DNA of 5,166 bases from Flavobacteriaceae bacterium. GTDB lineage: Bacteria; Bacteroidota; Bacteroidia; Flavobacteriales; Flavobacteriaceae. The notes under the pieces were generated by a model. It saw only the letters and a list, made by a program, of their open reading frames with translations, was not told where the DNA came from and searched no databases. Shown piece after piece: positions 1-5,166 of the stretch; positions within the stretch are counted from its first letter, which is position 1; every line of letters begins with the position of its first letter. Location: contig JAHRWC010000349.1 of assembly GCA_019090365.1 (NCBI GenBank), positions 1 through 5,166 on the forward strand, read 5' to 3'. Both the position numbers and the translations under genes were made by a program.

Positions 1-83
1 AATGCTAGTAAAGAACCTACAACTACTACCATACCAACGGCAAATAGAAGTGTATACAAATTTTTATCTGTTCTCTTTTCCAT
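1..83 (-). CDS. nqrC: Na+-translocating NADH:quinone reductase subunit C, N-terminal fragment (partial)
   Basis: Only the first 27 codons are inside the window; the gene continues past the left edge. Translation from the ATG at 83 begins MEKRTDKNLYTLLFAVGMVV: a short charged cytoplasmic start followed by one strongly hydrophobic segment (about residues 9-27). This matches the single N-terminal membrane anchor of NqrC, whose periplasmic domain carries a covalently bound FMN. That domain and its attachment threonine are outside the window, so the identification rests on the anchor and on position: the start codon lies 2 nt after the nqrB stop, in the standard nqrA-B-C order. There is no convincing Shine-Dalgarno sequence, as is usual in Bacteroidota, so translation may be coupled to nqrB. 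nqrD, nqrE and nqrF are expected further left but cannot be seen. Confidence 0.85.
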   Translation of the reverse strand, partial: MEKRTDKNLYTLLFAVGMVVVVGSLLA

Positions 84-85
84 TG

Positions 86-1294
86 TTAGGCTGTTTTAGA
101 TTTTAAACGTTTAAGTCTTCTTTTCACATTACCTTGAACTATATAATGATCTATCGTTGGCGCAAAAACATTCATTAATAAGATTGCTAACATCATACCT
201 TCAGGATATGCTGGGTTAAATACACGTATTAGTATTGCAATAAATCCTATCAAGAATCCATAAATCCATTTCCCTCTATTAGTTTGAGATGCTGTTACTG
301 GATCTGTAGCCATATATACTACACCAAAAGCAAAACCACCAATTAATAGATGCTGCCAGAATTCGGTACTCATTAAACCATAGAATTTACTTGTTTCAGT
401 AATTATTCCAGCATCAGTAACCCAGTTAAAAATTAATCCCATCACTATTGCTCCAACTACTGAAGAAAGCATGATTCTCCATGATCCAATTTTTGAAAAG
501 ATCAAGAACAATCCTCCTAATAAAATTAATAATGCTGAAGTTTCACCAATAGAACCTGGTACAAAACCATAGAACATATCTAACCAATCATGAGTCACTG
601 GATTATTTTGAGCTAAACTTCCTAGAATTGTTTCTCCAGAAATAGCATCTGGAGTATTAGCTCTTTCAACAGCATCTAATACCCATACTTTATCTCCACT
701 CATCCAAGTTGGATATGCAAAGAATAAAAAGGCTCTTATCGTTAATGCAGGATTTAGAATATTCATTCCTGTTCCTCCAAAAACTTCTTTTCCTATTACA
801 ACACCAAAAATAACTGCTACAGAAAGCATCCATAATGGAATATCTACTGGTACAATTAATGGCACTAACATTCCAGTTACTAAGTAACCTTCTTCGACTT
901 CGTGACCTTTTATAATTGCAAATATAAATTCAACTCCTAGTCCAACTACATACGATACAATTACCAATGGTAATACTGACCATGCACCAGCTGCGAAGTT
1001 TTGCCAAGACCAAAATGAAGCACTAAAAAACCCATTTGATGCGGCTTCAATTTCTCCTAAGGCTAGAAAATGTTGATATCCTGTATTAAAAATACCAAAA
1101 ATAAGGCAAGGCACTAATGCCATAATTACCGTATTCATGGTACGTTTTAAATCATCTGCTACACGAATGTGTGAACCAGAATGTGTCGTCTCGTTTGGTA
1201 AGTATAAAAAAGTATGGATTGCATTAAATGCAGGTGCCATCTTAGTTCCGCTATACTTTTCCTTAAGCTTATGTAAATTTTGTTTCAATCCCAT
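86..1294 (-). CDS. nqrB: Na+-translocating NADH:quinone reductase subunit B
   Basis: NqrB is an integral membrane subunit of the Na+-pumping NADH:quinone oxidoreductase. In characterised homologues it carries a covalent FMN and riboflavin and forms part of the sodium path and quinone site. The 402-residue product is close to the usual length of about 400-415. It has roughly ten hydrophobic segments (for example near residues 54-72, 104-127, 155-170, 253-267, 274-291, 315-330, 343-358 and 366-380). Family motifs are clear: EEGYLVTG near 134-141, GKEVFGGTG near 168-176, NPAL and RAFLFFAYP near 181-195, and YMATDPVTASQTNRGKW near 327-343. The expected FMN attachment threonine is T222 in D216-A-I-S-G-E-T222, which fits the ApbE flavin-transferase target pattern (Asp, two residues, Ser/Thr, Gly, x, Thr), with Glu where Vibrio NqrB has Ala. 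The C-terminus is very basic (KRRLKRLKSK). The gene starts 4 nt after nqrA and ends 2 nt before nqrC, so it is certainly in the same operon. Confidence 0.97.
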   Translation of the reverse strand: MGLKQNLHKLKEKYSGTKMAPAFNAIHTFLYLPNETTHSGSHIRVADDLKRTMNTVIMALVPCLIFGIFNTGYQHFLALGEIEAASNGFFSASFWSWQNFAAGAWSVLPLVIVSYVVGLGVEFIFAIIKGHEVEEGYLVTGMLVPLIVPVDIPLWMLSVAVIFGVVIGKEVFGGTGMNILNPALTIRAFLFFAYPTWMSGDKVWVLDAVERANTPDAISGETILGSLAQNNPVTHDWLDMFYGFVPGSIGETSALLILLGGLFLIFSKIGSWRIMLSSVVGAIVMGLIFNWVTDAGIITETSKFYGLMSTEFWQHLLIGGFAFGVVYMATDPVTASQTNRGKWIYGFLIGFIAILIRVFNPAYPEGMMLAILLMNVFAPTIDHYIVQGNVKRRLKRLKSKTA

Positions 1295-1298
1295 AGCG

Positions 1299-2651
1299 TT
1301 ATCCTATTTCTTTATACATTAAGTCCAACCCGTTTCGTATAATTTCTTGATGTGGTTGTTTAGACACACATATAAATTCTGTTAATGAAAAATCTTCTGG
1401 AGCTACTTCATACATTCCAAGTGCCTCCATTTCATCAAGATCTTTATACATACAAGCTTTTAAGATTTGTAATGGATAAATATCTAAAGGAAAAACTTCT
1501 TCATAGTTCCCTGTAGTCACGAATGCTCTATGCTCTCCGTTAGTATTCGTATTTAAATCGAATTCTTTCTTCGGAAACATCCATGAAAATGTTAATGCTC
1601 TAGAAGTTGATATCTTGTTAAAGATTGGTTTTGTCCATCCAAAAAATTCGTAATCATCACCTTCTGGTATTACACTTACTGTGTTGTTATAATATCCTAA
1701 ATGACTTTTAGGGTTTATAGCATTTCCAGTTAGTACATCTCCATTAATAACACGAACGTTTTCTTCATTTAAACCGGCATCATACACAAATGTAGCTACT
1801 TCAGCTCCAATTTTAGTTGTATAATATTTTGGTGTTTTAACTGAAGAACCTGCTAAAGCAATAATTCGTTCTGCATTAAATTTTCCAGTTAAAAACAATT
1901 CACCAATAATCACAACATCTTGCGGAGAGATTGTCCAAACAGTTTCACCTTTATTAACAGGGTCTATTTCGCCTATTAATGTTCCAACATTACCAGCTGG
2001 GTGAGGTCCTGAAATATTATGAATTTCAATATCATTCAACCCATTAAATGGAGAAACACCTGCTCCTCCAATTCCAGCATGAACTTTACCTTTAGTAAGT
2101 TTACTTAAGGCAGTAACTCCTGCTTGAAGTTGAGATTCTTTTCCTTTTAAAACAAAATCATATTCAGCTGCTAATGGTGCAGTTGTATATCCTGAAATAA
2201 ATATTGCTTTTGGCATTACTTCTGGATTAGCAATAACATCGTAAGGACGTTGTTTAATAAACGGCCAACAACCTGATGCTAATAAATGATTTTTGATTTC
2301 TTCTGAATTCATCGAATCTGGGTTTTTAGTTCCAAATTCTTTGAAATTGTCCTGAGGGTCTCCTTCAATATGCAATGAAGTAATCACTCGCTTAGCTCCT
2401 CTTTCAATTTTAGAAAGTGTTCCACTTACTGGAGAAACAAACTTAAGCTCTTCATTTGTTTTAGCATAAAATAAAACAGTTCCTGCCTCAACTTTTTCGC
2501 CTTCTTTTACAACCATTTTTGGCGTAATAAGGTGAAATTCTGAGGGTCTAATAACGAAAGTTCTAGATCGCGGTGCGCTGGAAAGAGTTTTGTCTGCTTC
2601 ACCTTTTAGGCGAATGTTAAGACCTTTTTTAATCTTAATGTCTTTAGACAT
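1299..2651 (-). CDS. nqrA: Na+-translocating NADH:quinone reductase subunit A
   Basis: NqrA is the peripheral cytoplasmic subunit of the Na+-NQR respiratory complex. It has no firmly assigned redox cofactor and sits against NqrB, and it has been implicated in quinone or inhibitor binding. The product is 450 residues, the normal family length. The N-terminus reads KIKKGLNIRLKGEAD (6-20), the typical NqrA opening. A barrel-sandwich stretch follows (GEKVEAGTVL near 51-60, SPVSGTLSKIERG near 73-85). The core signature SGPHPAGNVGTLIG is at 214-227. The C-terminal domain has GEHRAFVTTGNYEEVFPLD (372-390), with C428 in the segment equivalent to the conserved TFVCPGK region. No membrane helix is apparent, as expected. 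It is the first gene of the operon, with a 193-nt upstream region containing a Bacteroidota-type -7 element. The start ATG fits the family N-terminus; no Shine-Dalgarno sequence precedes it. Confidence 0.97.
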   Translation of the reverse strand: MSKDIKIKKGLNIRLKGEADKTLSSAPRSRTFVIRPSEFHLITPKMVVKEGEKVEAGTVLFYAKTNEELKFVSPVSGTLSKIERGAKRVITSLHIEGDPQDNFKEFGTKNPDSMNSEEIKNHLLASGCWPFIKQRPYDVIANPEVMPKAIFISGYTTAPLAAEYDFVLKGKESQLQAGVTALSKLTKGKVHAGIGGAGVSPFNGLNDIEIHNISGPHPAGNVGTLIGEIDPVNKGETVWTISPQDVVIIGELFLTGKFNAERIIALAGSSVKTPKYYTTKIGAEVATFVYDAGLNEENVRVINGDVLTGNAINPKSHLGYYNNTVSVIPEGDDYEFFGWTKPIFNKISTSRALTFSWMFPKKEFDLNTNTNGEHRAFVTTGNYEEVFPLDIYPLQILKACMYKDLDEMEALGMYEVAPEDFSLTEFICVSKQPHQEIIRNGLDLMYKEIG

Positions 2652-2844
2652 AGAATACTTGTATTAAAGTTCTATTTAATTTCCCCTATTTTTTAAGGGT
2701 CTGCAAATTTAAAAATTTAATACAGCTTCACATAATAATTAGCACTATTTTCTTTACAAATTTTACTCAATTGATATAACTGGCATATCTAAGAAGATTT
2801 TAGGCACAAAATTTGTTTATATTTACCCTCTTAATATTGCATTT
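2652..2844. promoter_or_regulatory. Divergent intergenic region between nqrA and the T9SS Plug gene
   Basis: This 193-nt, very AT-rich stretch contains no gene and must hold the promoters of two oppositely oriented units. On the minus strand it has an exact match to the Bacteroidota -7 element (listed separately). On the plus strand the candidates for the Plug gene are weaker: TATATTTA at 2818-2825 matches TAnnTTTG except for the last base, but no TTG lies at a suitable distance upstream. I see no convincing operator palindrome, riboswitch or small RNA gene here. Confidence 0.6.
2704..2711 (-). promoter_or_regulatory. Probable -7 promoter element for the nqr operon
   Basis: On the minus strand these bases read TAAATTTG, an exact match to the Flavobacterium/Bacteroides -7 consensus TAnnTTTG recognised by the primary sigma factor of this phylum. 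A GTG (one mismatch to the TTG expected around -33) lies 17 nt upstream. Transcription would start near 2697-2700, giving an untranslated leader of roughly 46-50 nt before the nqrA ATG at 2651. A near copy (TAAATTTT) lies immediately upstream at 2712-2719. The phylum consensus is known; the assignment here is by pattern and position only. Confidence 0.45.
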
Positions 2845-4098
2845 ATGATTAAAACAATCTATTTATTCATTTTCCTTTTTATATCTAGCGTTTCATTGAT
2901 TTCTCAGGAACAAGAAATTATTGCACCAGAACATTTTAAAACAATTGAATTTATAGGAATATCACAACAAAGTAAAATTCCTATTTTACGTTTAGGATCT
3001 CCTTTTAAACTTTCATTTGACGTTTTAAATGGAGAGGAAGCAGATTTTTATTATGAAATAAATCATTATAATTTTGATTGGACACCAAGTGATCTATCTA
3101 AAGGTGAATTTATGGAAGGCTTTGATGATGTAAGAATATATAATTACGAGAATTCTTTAAATACACTTGAAATTTTTTCACACTACGAACTTTCTATTCC
3201 TAATAGAGAAATTAAACGATTAACTAAAAGTGGAAATTATATAATTAGTATTAAGGACGACAATGGAGATTATGTTTTTACCAAAAAATTTATGGTCATA
3301 GAAGATTTAGTCGCTGTTCCTGTTGCTATAAAACGCTCTAGAGATATAAGAGACATAGAATATAATCAAGTAGTCCATTTCTCAATTAATTCACCAGACT
3401 TATTACTTATAAATCCAAAACAGACAGTAAAAACACTTGTTATTAAAAACAATGATATTAAAGGAGCTATTTCTAATTTAAAACCTCAATATACTATTGG
3501 AAGTGAAATAATATATCGATACAATAAAGAATCTTCATTTGGTGGAGGAAACGAGTTTTTAAACTTTGATAATAAAGATGTAAGAGCAGCAACAAGCAGT
3601 ATTAGAAGAATTGAACTAACAGATATCTACAATAATTATTTATACACTAATGGTGCGAGAAAAGACAGACCTTACACATACAATCCAGATATTAATGGAG
3701 GTTTTGTTGTAAGAAATATCAGCGCTCGAAATCAAAATATTGAAGCTGAGTATGTTCGTATGCATTTTAACCTTCAGTTTTTTGAAGACATTGGAGAAAA
3801 AGAAATTCATATTTATGGTGGATTCAATAACTACACAATCGACAGTAGCACCTATATGGAATACGATGAATATACCGACACCTATAAAAATGCTCGTTTA
3901 TTTAAGCAAGGTTTTTACAATTATAAATATGTATTAGTTGATCGTGATGGAAGTATAGATGAAGGTTTTATTGATGGAGATTTTTGGCAAACGGAAAACA
4001 ATTATAATGTACTTGTATATTATCGCGAATTAGGCGGAAGATACGATCGTATCATTGGATTAGGAACCGCTAACTCTTCAAATATTACAAATAATTAG
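2845..4098 (+). CDS. Type IX secretion system Plug protein (DUF5103 family)
   Basis: This is a secreted protein of 417 residues, a normal length for the DUF5103 (T9SS Plug) family. In Flavobacterium johnsoniae a member of this family was found bound to the giant outer-membrane translocon SprA, closing its periplasmic opening when no substrate is passing. An N-terminal signal peptide is visible: MIKT followed by a hydrophobic core to about residue 20, with the mature part probably starting near QEQEIIAPEHF. Family hallmarks are the segment around YNFDWTPSDLSKGEFMEGFDD (75-95) leading to LNTLEIFSHYELSIPN (105-120), then NGGFVVRN (284-291), and the C-terminal IYGGFNNYTID (323-333) and YYRELGGRYDRIIGLG (392-407). 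The rest looks like beta-rich extracytoplasmic sequence rich in Tyr, Asp and Asn. There is no T9SS C-terminal sorting domain, which fits a machinery component rather than a cargo. The gene is divergent from nqrA and overlaps the cysteine dioxygenase gene tail-to-tail by 4 nt. The ATG chosen directly precedes the signal peptide. Confidence 0.9.
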   Translation: MIKTIYLFIFLFISSVSLISQEQEIIAPEHFKTIEFIGISQQSKIPILRLGSPFKLSFDVLNGEEADFYYEINHYNFDWTPSDLSKGEFMEGFDDVRIYNYENSLNTLEIFSHYELSIPNREIKRLTKSGNYIISIKDDNGDYVFTKKFMVIEDLVAVPVAIKRSRDIRDIEYNQVVHFSINSPDLLLINPKQTVKTLVIKNNDIKGAISNLKPQYTIGSEIIYRYNKESSFGGGNEFLNFDNKDVRAATSSIRRIELTDIYNNYLYTNGARKDRPYTYNPDINGGFVVRNISARNQNIEAEYVRMHFNLQFFEDIGEKEIHIYGGFNNYTIDSSTYMEYDEYTDTYKNARLFKQGFYNYKYVLVDRDGSIDEGFIDGDFWQTENNYNVLVYYRELGGRYDRIIGLGTANSSNITNN

Positions 4099-4610
4099 AC
4101 TATAGATTTTGAATTTGAATAGCTAAGAATTTTAGTCTTAAAGGATTTAGATTCCTCACTAAAATAACTACATTCTTCAATAGGTTTTGCATACAAGTGT
4201 AAACTAATACATCTTTTTTCTGACAAATTACTTAAACTATGAAAACCTATATCATCATTGGTATGATAGAAGTTATTTGCTATTAATTTTGAAGCATTCG
4301 TTTGCTTTGGCACATCTTGTTTATTTAGCTGAAACTGCAACTCATCCAACTCGCCTTCAACCATATAAATCCAACATTCTTGTTGGTTATGACAATGTAT
4401 AGGAGTGTATTGTTCAGGTTCCCAACACAAAACTATTAACTCATATTTTTCATTTCTTTCAATACAGTTTCTCGTATAAAATTGCTCACTCCAAAATAAA
4501 TATTCATTCAATTCCGATAAAGGTAATTGAATCCTCTTGACGACTTCTTCATAATCGTTAGTTTCGGATAATTCTTCAAGTAAAGTAGATACTTTGGTTA
4601 TAGGCAACAT
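4095..4610 (-). CDS. cdo: Cysteine dioxygenase (cupin, Cys-Tyr type)
   Basis: The enzyme is predicted to be a cytoplasmic non-haem Fe(II) enzyme that adds O2 to the thiol of L-cysteine to give cysteine sulfinate. The 171-residue product is slightly shorter than mammalian enzymes (about 200). All expected active-site residues can be placed: the three iron-ligand histidines H72, H74 and H124; YTRN (45-48), whose R47 corresponds to the arginine that binds the cysteine carboxylate; the Ser-His-Tyr set S136, H138, Y140 in ISLHLY; and C79 at the position of the cysteine that cross-links to that tyrosine in mammals. The arginine argues against a 3-mercaptopropionate dioxygenase, which has glutamine there. 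There is no signal peptide. The gene is divergent, by 89 nt, from a cysteine-sulfinate-decarboxylase-like gene, suggesting a hypotaurine pathway. Its stop overlaps that of the Plug gene. No strong promoter is evident; TAGTTTTT (minus strand, 4658-4665) is a weak -7 candidate. Confidence 0.93.
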   Translation of the reverse strand: MLPITKVSTLLEELSETNDYEEVVKRIQLPLSELNEYLFWSEQFYTRNCIERNEKYELIVLCWEPEQYTPIHCHNQQECWIYMVEGELDELQFQLNKQDVPKQTNASKLIANNFYHTNDDIGFHSLSNLSEKRCISLHLYAKPIEECSYFSEESKSFKTKILSYSNSKSIV

Positions 4611-4699
4611 AAAATTGTTTGTGATTTTAATAGGAAAATATTATTGCATAATTTACGAAAAACTATCCATTTAACACTATTTTATTCTACTTTTATAAA
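4611..4699. promoter_or_regulatory. Short divergent promoter region of the cysteine dioxygenase and decarboxylase genes
   Basis: These 89 nt separate two genes read in opposite directions, so both promoters must lie here or reach into the coding regions. The sequence is almost entirely A and T. For the dioxygenase, TAGTTTTT on the minus strand (4658-4665) matches 7 of 8 positions of the TAnnTTTG element but lacks a TTG upstream. For the decarboxylase, TACTTTTA (plus strand, 4688-4695) is a 7 of 8 match but is too close to the ATG at 4700 unless the message is leaderless. The compact layout would allow joint regulation, but I see no clear operator. Confidence 0.35.
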
Positions 4700-5166
4700 A
4701 TGAAAAACGAATTGAAGATCTTTCAAAAAATTGCTGAAGAGCTATTAGAAAAAGAGCAATCTGAACCAATTATAAAACCCATCTCTACCGATTTATTGTG
4801 GAAAAAAGTAGATATCTCTTTAGAAGATGACCCTGTTTCAGAAAATGAATTTGAAATTATCTTAAAAAATGTTGTTTTAAATACTCCTAGAACTGCTACA
4901 AGAAAATTTTTCAATCAACTTTTTGGCGGTAGAAGTCCAAAAGCAACACTAGGCGATTTATTAGCTGTTCTTTTAAACAACAGCATGTACACTTATAAAG
5001 TTGCAGGTCCTCAAGTAGGAATTGAAAAAGAAATTATAAAGAATGTATGTTCTATCATAGAATACCCGTCAAATAGCGATGGAACTATTACTTCGGGAGG
5101 ATCAATGAGTAATCTAATTGCTATGTTGATGGCTAGAGATCGTTATAATGCTGTCTCTTATACACA
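4700..5166 (+). CDS. PLP-dependent group II decarboxylase, probable cysteine sulfinate decarboxylase (3' end cut by window)
   Basis: The reading frame is open from the ATG at 4700 to the right edge: 155 full codons of a family whose members have about 450-500. The visible part is the N-terminal region of the glutamate / cysteine sulfinate / aspartate decarboxylase family: a helical start (MKNELKIFQKIAEELLEKEQ), then FFNQLFGG (70-77), NNSMYTYKVAGPQVGIEKE (93-111) and the cofactor-domain start SGGSMSNLIAM (132-142). FFNQLF resembles cysteine sulfinate decarboxylase more than glutamate decarboxylase, where a serine replaces the last Phe, but this comparison is from memory. The PLP-binding lysine and most substrate residues are beyond the window. 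Pairing with a divergent cysteine dioxygenase suggests cysteine sulfinate to hypotaurine as the reaction. Glutamate or aspartate decarboxylation remains possible. Family assignment is about 0.93 certain, exact substrate about 0.6. Confidence 0.85.
   Translation, partial: MKNELKIFQKIAEELLEKEQSEPIIKPISTDLLWKKVDISLEDDPVSENEFEIILKNVVLNTPRTATRKFFNQLFGGRSPKATLGDLLAVLLNNSMYTYKVAGPQVGIEKEIIKNVCSIIEYPSNSDGTITSGGSMSNLIAMLMARDRYNAVSYT

Noticed and set aside
1137..1322. Plus-strand open frame of 61 codons across the start of nqrB
   Set aside because: It lies antisense to the well-supported nqrB start and the nqrA/nqrB junction, has no recognisable motif, and its composition is that of a reverse-strand shadow.
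2684..2699. Small hairpin CCCT / AGGG in the nqrA leader
   Set aside because: A 4-bp stem with an 8-nt AT loop could be chance; there is no conserved riboswitch or leader-peptide feature around it.
2832..2839. TAATATTG as a -7 element for the Plug gene
   Set aside because: It matches 7 of 8 consensus positions with a TTG 16 nt upstream, but transcription would begin at or after the ATG at 2845, so it would not yield a normal message.
3740..3937. Plus-strand open frame of 65 codons inside the Plug gene
   Set aside because: It is an out-of-frame shadow within a conserved part of the Plug protein, with no start signal and no family resemblance.
4097..4138. Inverted repeat AGACTA / TAGTCT as a possible terminator for the Plug gene
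   Set aside because: Only 6 bp of mostly AT stem with a 30-nt loop and no following T run, inside the cysteine dioxygenase coding sequence; too weak to call.
4723..4914. Minus-strand open frame of 63 codons
   Set aside because: It is antisense to the decarboxylase gene, whose plus-strand translation shows clear family motifs; the Ser/Phe-rich product is typical of a shadow.

Overview
This AT-rich window most likely comes from the chromosome of a member of the Bacteroidota, probably a marine or otherwise sodium-using Flavobacteriaceae. Three things point there: the Na+-translocating NADH:quinone reductase (NQR) genes are flavobacterial in character, one gene encodes the type IX secretion system (T9SS) Plug protein found only in Bacteroidota, and a Bacteroidota-type -7 promoter element (TAnnTTTG) lies upstream of nqrA while clear Shine-Dalgarno sequences are missing.

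Layout. Positions 1-2651 (minus strand) hold the first three genes of an nqr operon in the order nqrA, nqrB, nqrC. They are packed with gaps of 4 and 2 nt, and nqrC runs off the left edge. A 193-nt divergent intergenic region (2652-2844) separates them from a plus-strand gene for a secreted T9SS Plug protein (2845-4098). That gene converges on a minus-strand cysteine dioxygenase gene (4095-4610), and the two stop codons overlap by 4 nt. An 89-nt gap then leads to a divergent plus-strand gene (from 4700, cut by the right edge) for a PLP-dependent group II decarboxylase resembling cysteine sulfinate/glutamate decarboxylases. This last gene has no stop before the window ends.

How the genes work together. 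NqrA/B/C belong to the respiratory complex that oxidises NADH, reduces quinone and exports Na+. The Plug protein is expected to seal the periplasmic face of the SprA translocon of the T9SS. The two rightmost genes form a plausible two-step pathway: cysteine is oxidised to cysteine sulfinate, which is then decarboxylated to hypotaurine. This is the most interesting part of the window. The dioxygenase retains every residue of the animal-type active site that I can align from memory, including the cysteine and tyrosine that form the Cys-Tyr cofactor in mammals. I see no rRNA, tRNA, CRISPR array, insertion sequence or phage-like gene.
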